Source of the DNA: Pseudomonas sivasensis
GTDB lineage: Bacteria; Pseudomonadota; Gammaproteobacteria; Pseudomonadales; Pseudomonadaceae
Length of the DNA: 64,000 nt
NCBI RefSeq assembly: GCF_013778505.1
Contig: NZ_JAAOWU010000016.1
Coordinates: 109,921 to 173,920, forward strand
Direction of reading: 5' to 3'
This document shows positions 41,450-49,414 of the stretch, in pieces. Made by a program: the position numbers and the translations under genes. The notes under the pieces are model-generated. The model did not search any database and was not told the DNA's origin. It was given only the letters and a program-made list of their open reading frames with translations. The first letter of the stretch is position 1, and every line of letters begins with the position of its first letter.

Positions 41450-43519
41450 TTAAAAGCTGTAAGTCCCCGTCACCACTAGGTTACGCGGCTCCCCCGGCTG
41501 AATCTGCGCCACACTGGTTGCTGATTCGTAGTAAGTCTTGTCGGTAATGTTGTTCAGCGCCGCCCGCACGTCCCATTCTTTATGGCGGAACCCGACCAGC
41601 GCATCCCAACTGCCATAACCCGGTAGGACCACGGTGTTGAGACTGTCGGCATAACGGTCGCCCACCAGCGTCAGGCCGGTTTCTGCGTACCAGCCCATTT
41701 CCGGTTTCCAGGTGATAAACAGGCTGGCATTGCGCTTGGCGACGTCGCTGACGCGCTTGCCTTCAAAGCCATTGTTGTCTTTCTCTACCTTGGCATCCTG
41801 CACGCCAACACCGCCGCGTACATACCAATTGCCGACGATCTTGCCGGTGGCCGTCAGCTCCACGCCACGCGAACGCTGAAGGCCGCTGAGCAGGATGATG
41901 GTGCGGTCAAGCGGGTCGTTGGTGCGGCGGTTGTAGAGTTCCAGTTCGTACACCGCCAGAGTGGTGCTCAGGCGGTCGTCGAGCCAGTCACTCTTCACGC
42001 CGATTTCTTTCTGCTTGGTCAGCTCGGGGCTCAGGTCGTTGACGCTGCCGGCGGCGTTCGGGGTGATGCCGATCAAACCACCCCCTGCCGGTGAGAACGT
42101 CTTGCTCCACGAGGCATAGAACGAGTGGTTTTCCAGAGGCGTCCACACCAGGCCGAAACGTGGGCTGGCCTTGCGGCTGTCGACCCCCTCCTGAACATTG
42201 AGCAGCTTGTTTTTGGTGCTCACTTCAAACACGTCGTAACGCACGCCGGCCAGCACTTGCCATTGATCATTCAGGCGCAGTTGGTCCTGGACGTAAATGG
42301 CGCGGCTTTCGACTTCGGTGTGGTTGTTGCTCGACACGCTCATCCGCCCGGTATGGCTCAAATGACGATTCGGCTGGTTGAGGTCAATGGCCGGCACGGT
42401 CAGGCCACCACTGTATAGCTTTGGATCGCGACGTTGGCTGCCCAGCTCAAGGCCAGTGAGCAGGCGGTGCTCCAGGCCATAGGTACTGAAACTGCCTTCG
42501 AGCTCGACGTTGTTGAAAATGTTGAGGGTGGTCAGGTCCTGTTGCCAGCGTTGGCGCGTCACGCGGTTGTTCGCAGGGTTGTAGCCGGTTTGGTAGGTAT
42601 TGTCGAAATCGCTGTCGAGCTTGAACACGCCCAGCGTCTGGCGCAGTTGCCAGTTGTCGTTGAGCTCGTAGGTGAGCTTGGAGCGCAGGGATTGGGTTTT
42701 GTCGTCGATGTAATCGCGGCTGTCGCCGTAGGTGGTGCTGCGGCTCACATCCGCTGGGCGCCCGTTGACGCCGGGCACGCCGCGATCAGGCGTGCGGTTG
42801 TAGCGGCTGTATTCGTATTGCACCAGCCAGTTCAGGTTAGGCGTGAGTTGCCAGCTCATGGACGGTGCAAACAGTTGGCGGCTGCCGCTGACGTCGTCGC
42901 GAAAGCTGTTGTTGTCCTGGTTACCCATGTTCAGGCGCAGGCTGATGTTATCGGTGGGGTCAGTGCTCAGGTCGGCATACAGGCTGCGCAAATCGTTGCT
43001 GCCGCCTTGCGCCTCGATGCTCGATTTGTGCCCGGCCGTTGGCAACTTGCTCACGCGGTTGACGATCCCTCCCTGACCGCCTCGCCCGTAAAGCACTGCT
43101 GCCGGGCCTTTGAGCACTTCGATGCGCTCGATGTTATGCAGGTCGCGCACGTACTGGCTGTCGTCGCGAATGCCGTCCAGGTAGAAGTCATTGCTCGCGT
43201 CAAAACCACGGATGCGCACACTGTCGAAACGTGTATCGGCGCCGCTGCTCACGTTGGGGATGCCGCTCAACGCCTGGCCCAGGTCGTTGGTGCCGTAGGA
43301 CCGCAGGTTCTCAGTCTTCACCGAATCAATAGCCTGAGGCACATAACGCACGGGAGTGGCAGTGCGCGTGGCGGTGCTGGTTTCCTTGATGCGCGGGTCA
43401 TCTTCGTCAGCTTCGGCGCTGATCGAGGTCTCGGGCAAGGTGGTGGCCGCACAGGCAAAACCGGCAGACAGCAGAAAAGAAAGCCCAAGAGTCATGGGTG
43501 TCAGGCGAGGGGCAGGCAT
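41450..43519 (-). CDS. TonB-dependent outer-membrane siderophore receptor (catecholate type)
   Basis: A 689-residue outer-membrane receptor for ferric siderophores. Signal peptide MPAPRLTPMTLGLSFLLSAG ... CAA; plug domain at about 50-165 (VPQAIDSVKTENLRSYGTND, IRGFDASNDFYLDGIRDDSQ, IERIEVLKGPAAVLYGRGGQ); then a beta barrel ending in aromatic F (LVVTGTYSF). The plug and barrel resemble Fiu/CirA/PiuA-type catecholate receptors; the exact ligand is inferred. No strong Shine-Dalgarno is seen at ATG 43519; a second ATG eight codons on is possible. A partial Fur-box-like sequence lies upstream. Confidence 0.88.
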   Translation of the reverse strand: MPAPRLTPMTLGLSFLLSAGFACAATTLPETSISAEADEDDPRIKETSTATRTATPVRYVPQAIDSVKTENLRSYGTNDLGQALSGIPNVSSGADTRFDSVRIRGFDASNDFYLDGIRDDSQYVRDLHNIERIEVLKGPAAVLYGRGGQGGIVNRVSKLPTAGHKSSIEAQGGSNDLRSLYADLSTDPTDNISLRLNMGNQDNNSFRDDVSGSRQLFAPSMSWQLTPNLNWLVQYEYSRYNRTPDRGVPGVNGRPADVSRSTTYGDSRDYIDDKTQSLRSKLTYELNDNWQLRQTLGVFKLDSDFDNTYQTGYNPANNRVTRQRWQQDLTTLNIFNNVELEGSFSTYGLEHRLLTGLELGSQRRDPKLYSGGLTVPAIDLNQPNRHLSHTGRMSVSSNNHTEVESRAIYVQDQLRLNDQWQVLAGVRYDVFEVSTKNKLLNVQEGVDSRKASPRFGLVWTPLENHSFYASWSKTFSPAGGGLIGITPNAAGSVNDLSPELTKQKEIGVKSDWLDDRLSTTLAVYELELYNRRTNDPLDRTIILLSGLQRSRGVELTATGKIVGNWYVRGGVGVQDAKVEKDNNGFEGKRVSDVAKRNASLFITWKPEMGWYAETGLTLVGDRYADSLNTVVLPGYGSWDALVGFRHKEWDVRAALNNITDKTYYESATSVAQIQPGEPRNLVVTGTYSF

Positions 43520-43560
43520 TGGGAAAAGTATCCAAAATGTTTGGGAGGAGAAAACGCGCT

Positions 43561-43581
43561 AATGGTAATGCTTTGCATTTG
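43561..43581 (-). promoter_or_regulatory. Possible Fur box upstream of the TonB receptor
   Basis: On the plus strand GGTAATGCTTTGCATTTG partly fits the GATAAT-GATAAT-CATTATC pattern and contains the palindrome AATGCTTTGCATT. It sits about 45-60 bases before the receptor ATG, where a Fur site would be expected. The match is partial. Confidence 0.35.
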
Positions 43582-43730
43582 CGTACGTTATCTATTACCA
43601 AACGTATCTACTTTGATATGTGTTACTGGATGTGTTTTTTTCTTGTATGCGACAAGATTTTTGTCGTTTTCAGACAGGCTATAGGCCTTTGCTTAGAATT
43701 ATTTCGCCTAAATACAGACGATTCGCGAAA

Positions 43731-43760
43731 TTGACACATAGTTCAACCCGCGACTAGGAT
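43731..43760 (+). promoter_or_regulatory. Sigma-70-like promoter upstream of oprD
   Basis: TTGACA (43731-43736) is a perfect -35; an 18-base spacer leads to TAGGAT (43755-43760), a fair -10. It points to the terminator at 43807-43848 and then the porin gene. Confidence 0.5.
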
Positions 43761-43766
43761 TGCGCC

Positions 43767-43850
43767 CAACGCCTGTGGCTAACCGCCATGACTCATCTAA
43801 TAAAAAAAGGCCCGCGGCATGTTCAGTCGTCCGCGGGCCTTCTTTTTTCC
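43767..43850 (+). ncRNA. Candidate short leader RNA or attenuator upstream of oprD
   Basis: A transcript from the promoter at 43731-43760 would start near 43767 and meet a very stable hairpin (AAGGCCCGCGG, 13-base loop, CCGCGGGCCTT, then TCTTTTTT) at 43807-43848, giving about 84 bases. No gene before the hairpin needs termination: the TonB receptor is divergent and oprD starts only at 43930. It is therefore either a stand-alone small RNA or a leader that controls read-through into oprD. The A-run on the other side makes the hairpin usable in both directions. Confidence 0.4.
43807..43848. terminator. Intrinsic terminator in the divergent TonB-receptor/oprD intergenic region
   Basis: An 11-base-pair GC-rich stem with a 13-base loop, A-run before and T-run after. 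It is orphaned in a divergent region. Confidence 0.85.
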
Positions 43851-43929
43851 GGAAAAGTCGACACCAGAAAAGCGACATGGAGCCTGGTGTCACAGTGCGT
43901 ACTCAACCAGAAATAAGGAATACAAGAAA

Positions 43930-45222
43930 ATGTTGAAGCAACGGATGAGTCTGATCGCTCTGGGGATTTTGAGCGCATCGGCAGCAATGGCAAACGACCA
44001 GGAGCAATCCAAGGGTTTCGTTGAAGACAGCCACCTGAACATCGCAGCACGTAACGCTTACATCAGCCGTGACTACAAAAACGGCAAGCAAGACAAAGCT
44101 GAATGGGGCCAGGGCTTCATCGGCAAGTTTGAGTCCGGCTTCACCCAAGGCACCGTTGGTGTGGGTGTGGACGTGATCGGTCAGTACGCTATCCGTCTGG
44201 ACGGTGGCAAAGGTCGCAGCGGCGCGGGCGGTATTAACTTCTTCAAGCAAGGTGACAGCGGCGCAGCAGCCGACGACCTGGCCAAGGGCGGCGCCGCGGT
44301 GAAGTTCCGCGTATCGAACACCGTGCTCAAGTACGGGGATCAAATGCCGGCCGTTCCTGTGCTGCAGTACGACAACTCTCGTCTGTTGTCGGAAACCTAC
44401 ACCGGTACCTCGATCGTTTCCAAAGAGATCGAAGGTCTGCAACTGGACGCAGGTCGCTTCACCAAGGAAGCCCAAAAAGGTGCTGAAGGCACCGACAGCG
44501 GTAACCTGAAGAACATCAGCTACCTGGGCGGCAGCTACAAATTCACCGAAAGCCTGTCGGCTGCGCTGTACGCTTCCGACATGCAAGACGTGCTGAAGAA
44601 GCAATACGTCAACGTCAACTACGTGCTGGCCCTGCCAGAGAAACAGTCGCTGACCTTTGATTTCAACGGCTACAAAACCAAGCTGGACAGGAGCTTCGCC
44701 GAGCAACGCGGTAATGGCGACGCGCGCGACAACAAAATCTGGAGCCTGGGCGCTACATGGGCTGTTGGTGCGCACAGCTTCACCTTGGCCCATCAGCGCA
44801 GTACCGGCGATACCGGTTACCTGTATGGCGGCTACCGTGACAATACCGTGGACACCGGCATCGGCGACGGCGGCAACACCATCCTGCTGGCCAACTCCTA
44901 CTGGTCCGACTTCAACGGCAAGGACGAGCGCTCCTGGCAAGCCGGCTACGGTCTGGACTTCAGCACCTTCGGCGTGCCTGGCCTGACCTACAACGTGGCC
45001 TACGTTCGCGGTACCAACATTGACGACGGCAGTGGCCGTGGCAATGGCACCGAGCGCGAGATCTTCAACCAGTTCAAATACGTCGTTCAGAGCGGCCCAG
45101 CCAAAGACTTGAGCCTGCGTGCTCGTGCCTCGTGGTTGCGCGTTTCCAGCAATGCCGACAAGTACAACGTAGGCGGTAACGAAATCCGTCTGTTCGCCGA
45201 CTACCCGATCAACGTTTTCTAA
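43930..45222 (+). CDS. OprD-family outer-membrane porin
   Basis: A 430-residue porin. Signal peptide MLKQRMSLIALGILSASAAM cut after AMA; the mature part starts NDQEQSKGFVEDSHLNIAAR. Typical OprD features: NAYISRDYKNGKQDKAEWGQ, GGAAVKFRVSNTVLKYGDQM, LPAVPVLQYDNSRLLSETYTG-type loop, and a C-terminal beta strand ending in F (IRLFADYPINVF). OprD/Opd proteins take up amino acids or small carboxylates; the substrate is unknown. I chose ATG 43930 with AAGGA upstream. Terminators lie on both sides. Confidence 0.92.
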   Translation: MLKQRMSLIALGILSASAAMANDQEQSKGFVEDSHLNIAARNAYISRDYKNGKQDKAEWGQGFIGKFESGFTQGTVGVGVDVIGQYAIRLDGGKGRSGAGGINFFKQGDSGAAADDLAKGGAAVKFRVSNTVLKYGDQMPAVPVLQYDNSRLLSETYTGTSIVSKEIEGLQLDAGRFTKEAQKGAEGTDSGNLKNISYLGGSYKFTESLSAALYASDMQDVLKKQYVNVNYVLALPEKQSLTFDFNGYKTKLDRSFAEQRGNGDARDNKIWSLGATWAVGAHSFTLAHQRSTGDTGYLYGGYRDNTVDTGIGDGGNTILLANSYWSDFNGKDERSWQAGYGLDFSTFGVPGLTYNVAYVRGTNIDDGSGRGNGTEREIFNQFKYVVQSGPAKDLSLRARASWLRVSSNADKYNVGGNEIRLFADYPINVF

Positions 45223-45254
45223 CTGATCGCACGTCGCGCCTGATTCCAGGCGAT

Positions 45255-45284
45255 AAAAAACCCCGACTGGTTCGGGGTTTTTTT
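45255..45284. terminator. Terminator between oprD and the M48 peptidase gene
   Basis: AAAAAACCCCGA, CTGG, TTCGGGGTTTTTT: a near-perfect hairpin with A- and T-runs, serving both convergent genes. Confidence 0.92.
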
Positions 45285-45295
45285 ATGTGCGCGTA

Positions 45296-47425
45296 TCAGT
45301 CCTGGCGGCTCTGCAAAATCTTGCGCGCCAACGCTGCATTCTTGTAGTCGAGCATCAAGGACAACCCTTCATAGGGCTCTATCTTTTTATTGTCGATACA
45401 GAGCTGTGCCATCAGCAGCAGCACTTGGCGTTTCTTTTTATTAATTCGCACACCGGGAACGCCGAACGCTGTCTTGCGCGTTGCAGGTAATGGCGCCTCG
45501 GGCGTCAATTGAAGCGTTATCCAAATGCCCTGGACGAATTGCAGCGAAATCTCTTCGATATGTTCGATGGGCAGCGGCTGCGCCAGGTTATTGAACACAA
45601 AATGTTCCGGCGTCAGGCGCAATGCGGTCTGCGGCGCACGCATGAATCGGCGGATCCCCAGCCACAGCAGGGCCAGCCCAATAACACCCAGGCAAGCGCC
45701 CGCGCCGACTGCCGACAGCGGCGTGCCTTTCAAACGCTCCGGGGCGAGCCAGACCCGGCTCAAGATAAACAATGCAGCCAACACAAAGGGCAGGCCCGAC
45801 AGCGCCATCAGTACCCCGCGCCACTGTCCTCCTTCATGCAATCTACGATCACCTTCGGTCGAAGCGGCCAGGGTTTCCAGCAGATGGGTATGCGCGGTGT
45901 TCTCTGACTCGGCCACTTCCATCACGTCGCCAGACAGCTGCGCGCGCAGGGCCTGTGGTGCGCTGAAGCAGGCATCTATCTGAGCATTCGCCGCGTCGCT
46001 ATCCACCGCGCGGGTTGCGCTGCGCAGGGCATCGTCCAGCGAAACGTTCAGCGCCTGCAGGCGTTCGCCGTTGGAGGGATGGGAGTCGGTTGGGTGCGGT
46101 TGATGTATCGCCAAGGCTTCGGGCGGCAGTTGCAATTGGCACTCACGCAAGGTCGCGAGCACGGCGTCGGGCAGATCTGTCGCCGAGGCAGCGTCACACA
46201 GTGCCAGCAGTGAGTCCTCTATGTGCGGTTGCAACACCGAGACCCGCAACAGCGCTGACGCCGCAGCTGTACTGCCTACCAGTCGCGCACCAGCCGCATC
46301 CGCCAGCAATTCGCGCTCACGGCTCCAGTGGTTAACCGCGTCATCAAAGCGCTGCATGAAAAACACACCGAACATGAACGACGGCCGCATCAGCCATCCC
46401 TGGATAACATCGCTGGCCAGCATCGTGTTCAACAGCGCTTCCAGGCTGCGATTAACCCCGTCGTAGATCGGCAAAAAACGCAGGCTGTATTCCGTGTCTT
46501 TCCCAGCAAAGTGCGCCAGCTCATGGCCGATCACCGCGCCGACTTCCTCGCGACTCAACAGGCCCAGATACAACAGCGGCACATGCAAGGTCCGCCCCTG
46601 CAGCGAAGTGTTCGCCGGTTGCACAGTGGCCTCGCTGGACGTCACGTAAAAGCCCTGAGCCAGGCTCACCACAATATGGTCCGGTGGCAGCGCGCCGAGT
46701 TTGCCCGCCACTTCGTTCACATTGCGCCACAACCCCGGCGCCTGCTCGGGCGTCACCACCTGCCCGAACATCTCCAGCGGTTCAGGCGTGAACATCCCCA
46801 GCATGTGGCGCAACTGTTTAAGCAACTGCCAGATCGAGTACACGCAAAACGCCGCAATCACCCCCAGCACCGCCATCAGCTTGACCTCGCCACTACCCAG
46901 CCGGCCTACATGCCACATCGCCAAGCCTTCGTAGCTCAACGCCAAGGCGACGGTCGCCGCCATTGCCACCACATGGCTCACCAGCACGTAGGGCAACCAT
47001 CGGCTGCCGATGGAGAACACCTGCAACAATGTTTCGCGCGATTGCTGCGCACGTCGTCCCGCCCAGTGCGTAGCAAGCAACGCGGTTACACCAATCAAAG
47101 CGGCGAGCAGTCCCAGGCCCATCACCCAGAGCGCGAAGACGCGCCGTGCATGATTGATGCGTTGCGCAGTGGGCAATTCAGCTTCGTTTCTTTCCAGTCG
47201 AGCGATGGCTTCCTGAACGCTGATCAGCCCCTCTGGCGCATCGGCGGTGGGCACAGGTTGCATGGCCGCCACCTCTTGCAACTGTTGTTTATAAGTAACG
47301 AGGTGGCGCTGGTAATCAATCGACGCCGCAGTAGCGGACTCCGCCCGCTGGCGCTCCCAGCCACCCAGGGCCGTCAGCAGCAACGGGAAAATCACCAGTA
47401 GGAAGATCAACTTCAAAGCGTTCAT
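45296..47425 (-). CDS. M48-family membrane metallopeptidase
   Basis: A 709-residue protein. Membrane spans: an N-terminal one (LIFLLVIFPLLLTALGGW), three around residues 97-205 (WVMGLGLLAALIGVTALLA, VLVSHVVAMAATVALAL, LMAVLGVIAAFCVYSIWQLL), and two near 550-600. The zinc motif is EVGAVIGHELAHFAGKD near residue 298, with the third ligand in SRERELLADAAGARLVG; DSHPSNGERLQAL is also typical. The C-terminal ~110 residues are an extra domain after the last membrane pair. Length is about twice HtpX, so this is a larger M48 type; substrates unknown. Confidence 0.88.
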   Translation of the reverse strand: MNALKLIFLLVIFPLLLTALGGWERQRAESATAASIDYQRHLVTYKQQLQEVAAMQPVPTADAPEGLISVQEAIARLERNEAELPTAQRINHARRVFALWVMGLGLLAALIGVTALLATHWAGRRAQQSRETLLQVFSIGSRWLPYVLVSHVVAMAATVALALSYEGLAMWHVGRLGSGEVKLMAVLGVIAAFCVYSIWQLLKQLRHMLGMFTPEPLEMFGQVVTPEQAPGLWRNVNEVAGKLGALPPDHIVVSLAQGFYVTSSEATVQPANTSLQGRTLHVPLLYLGLLSREEVGAVIGHELAHFAGKDTEYSLRFLPIYDGVNRSLEALLNTMLASDVIQGWLMRPSFMFGVFFMQRFDDAVNHWSRERELLADAAGARLVGSTAAASALLRVSVLQPHIEDSLLALCDAASATDLPDAVLATLRECQLQLPPEALAIHQPHPTDSHPSNGERLQALNVSLDDALRSATRAVDSDAANAQIDACFSAPQALRAQLSGDVMEVAESENTAHTHLLETLAASTEGDRRLHEGGQWRGVLMALSGLPFVLAALFILSRVWLAPERLKGTPLSAVGAGACLGVIGLALLWLGIRRFMRAPQTALRLTPEHFVFNNLAQPLPIEHIEEISLQFVQGIWITLQLTPEAPLPATRKTAFGVPGVRINKKKRQVLLLMAQLCIDNKKIEPYEGLSLMLDYKNAALARKILQSRQD

Positions 47426-47770
47426 AGAGGTCCGTTCACAACGCGAGGGAATTGGTTATACCGAAAAAGCGGGAACGACGGGATAGGGGCATTTTGATCT
47501 GTTGCCCGCCGATGGCAGGTTCAGGCTGATCAGGGTGGAACTCCAGAAACAACAAAGCCCCTGCATTTCTACAGGGGCTTTGTCTTATATGGCGCGGCCG
47601 TCGTCGTCTAAAAGCTAGGTGCGGCGGTGGACTTGGCTGAACGGCAAGCCGAATCGGAGAGCGGGGCAGTGGTGTGCGCTTTAAGAACACTCCCTCTTTA
47701 TCTAACTACCTGACCCCTAAAATCGATGGTATCCATAAGGTTTTTGCGGAGTCCACGGAACGCCAAAACG
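47426..47770. other. Non-coding stretch between M48 peptidase and tRNA-Thr
   Basis: No gene is visible. It has one hairpin (AAAGCCCCTG / CAGGGGCTTT, 47555-47582) with weak U-runs on both sides, and an unremarkable stretch of about 190 bases to the tRNA terminator. The promoter for the M48 gene should be here. Confidence 0.5.
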
Positions 47771-47797
47771 AAAAAACCCGCCAGAAGGCGGGTTTTT
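47771..47797 (-). terminator. Terminator after tRNA-Thr
   Basis: AAAAAACCCGCC, AGAA, GGCGGGTTTTT; in the minus direction the stem is followed by six Ts. It lies about 45 bases past the tRNA 3' end. Confidence 0.88.
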
Positions 47798-47840
47798 CGG
47801 GGTTTCCAGAGATTTTGAAAGTCTTCTCTGGAACCTTGTA

Positions 47841-47916
<76 letters not shown>

Positions 47917-48037
47917 GTGTTAGGGCGACGATTATAGCGACTGAAAAGGTTCTGTAAACCCCTGAAATCTGACTATTTTTGCGAAAACCCAAGTTTTCGC
48001 AAATCTCCCCACATTTCTACGCGTCACCCGCCAAGAA

Positions 48038-49414
48038 TCAACGCTCGTGCATCGCCTCTGCACGGGATTTGATGATCGGTTTGAGCAGGTAGCTCAGGAT
48101 GCTCTTCTTGCCGGTGATGATGTCCACCGACGCCACCATGCCGGGGATGATCAGCAAGGGCTTCTCATCGGTGCCCAGGTGGCTGCGGTCGGTGCGCAGT
48201 TTGATGATGTAGAAGGTGTTTTTCTTCTCTTCATCCATCACGGTGTCGGCACCGATAGTTTCGAGTTTGCCTTTGAGGCCGCCGTAGATGGTGTAGTCGT
48301 AGGCGGTGAATTTGATCATGGCTTCCTGGCCGGGGTGGAGGAAGGCGATGTCTTGTGGGCGGATTTTCGCTTCGACCAGGAGTGTGTCGTCGAGTGGGAC
48401 GACTTCGGCCATGTCGCTGCCGGGCTGGATCACGCCGCCGACGGTGTTGACCAGCATCTGCTTGACGATACCGCGCACGGGCGAGGTGACCATGGTGCGG
48501 CTGACGCGGTCTTCCAGGCCTTTGGACGTTGCCTGAGCCTTGCTCAGGTTGGTGCGGGCTTCGTTCAGCTGGGCCAGGGCTTCGCTGCGGAATTTGCCGC
48601 GTGTTTCGTCGACCTTGCGCTGCACTTCGTTGATCGCCGCCTGGGCGCGGGGGATGGCCAGGGTGGTGCCGTCGAGCATGCCGCGGGTTTCAACTTCCGA
48701 GCGTTTGAGGCGCAGCACTTCTACCGGGGAGATTGCGCCTTGCTGTACCAGTGGCTCGGACATGCCGATCTCCTGGCGCAGCAGGTTCAGGCTGTTGCGG
48801 TATTGCTCCTGCTTGGAGCTGAATTCGCGCAGCTCTTGCTGGCGTTGCAGCAGTTGCTGTTGCAGCCCGCCAATCTCATCGGCCAGTTGCTGGCGGCGGC
48901 TGAGGTACAGGGATTCTTCGTTCGAGGCCTGGTTAGGCACGGCTTTGCGTGCGGCATCGGTGATGTTCAGCGGGCGGTTATCGACTTCCGCGCTGAGACG
49001 CTCCACGCGCAGTTCCATGGCCACGCGGTCGGCTTCGGTTTCGCCGACGTTGGAGGCAAATCGGGTGTCATCCAAGCGAATCAGCGGCGCGCCGGCTTCG
49101 ACGATCTGGCCTTCGTGCACGTAAATCTGGGCAACGATTCCGCCCTCCAGGTTCTGTATCTTCTGGATGCGCGACGAGGGGATCGCCTTGCCTTCGCCCT
49201 TGGTCACTTCGTCGATGATCGCGAAGTGTGCCCACAGCAGCAGGAACACGAAGAAGCCGATCACGGCCCAGATGGTCAGGCGCACGATGCGTGGTGCGTC
49301 GTCGATCAGCGCCTTTTCGACTTCGGGCAGTGGTTGATCATCGAGCGAGTCGCTGCCCTTGAAGTAGCGGAAGATGACGTCTTTCCAACGGCCTGGGCCG
49401 GACTTAAGCAACAC
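48038..49414 (-). CDS. lapC: Type I secretion membrane fusion protein LapC
   Basis: A 458-residue HlyD-family periplasmic adaptor. One membrane span at about residues 43-67 (LTIWAVIGFFVFLLLWAHFA), then half-lipoyl IQKIQNLEGGIVAQIYVHEG, a long coiled-coil region at about 120-295 (rich in Gln/Glu/Leu, e.g. GGLQQQLLQRQQELREFSSK), the second half-lipoyl near TMVTSPVRGIVKQMLVNTVG, and a beta-barrel end. Last gene of lapE-lapB-lapC; its start overlaps the end of lapB by 11 bases. It links the ABC exporter to the TolC-like pore for the adjacent adhesin. Confidence 0.9.
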   Translation of the reverse strand: MLLKSGPGRWKDVIFRYFKGSDSLDDQPLPEVEKALIDDAPRIVRLTIWAVIGFFVFLLLWAHFAIIDEVTKGEGKAIPSSRIQKIQNLEGGIVAQIYVHEGQIVEAGAPLIRLDDTRFASNVGETEADRVAMELRVERLSAEVDNRPLNITDAARKAVPNQASNEESLYLSRRQQLADEIGGLQQQLLQRQQELREFSSKQEQYRNSLNLLRQEIGMSEPLVQQGAISPVEVLRLKRSEVETRGMLDGTTLAIPRAQAAINEVQRKVDETRGKFRSEALAQLNEARTNLSKAQATSKGLEDRVSRTMVTSPVRGIVKQMLVNTVGGVIQPGSDMAEVVPLDDTLLVEAKIRPQDIAFLHPGQEAMIKFTAYDYTIYGGLKGKLETIGADTVMDEEKKNTFYIIKLRTDRSHLGTDEKPLLIIPGMVASVDIITGKKSILSYLLKPIIKSRAEAMHER

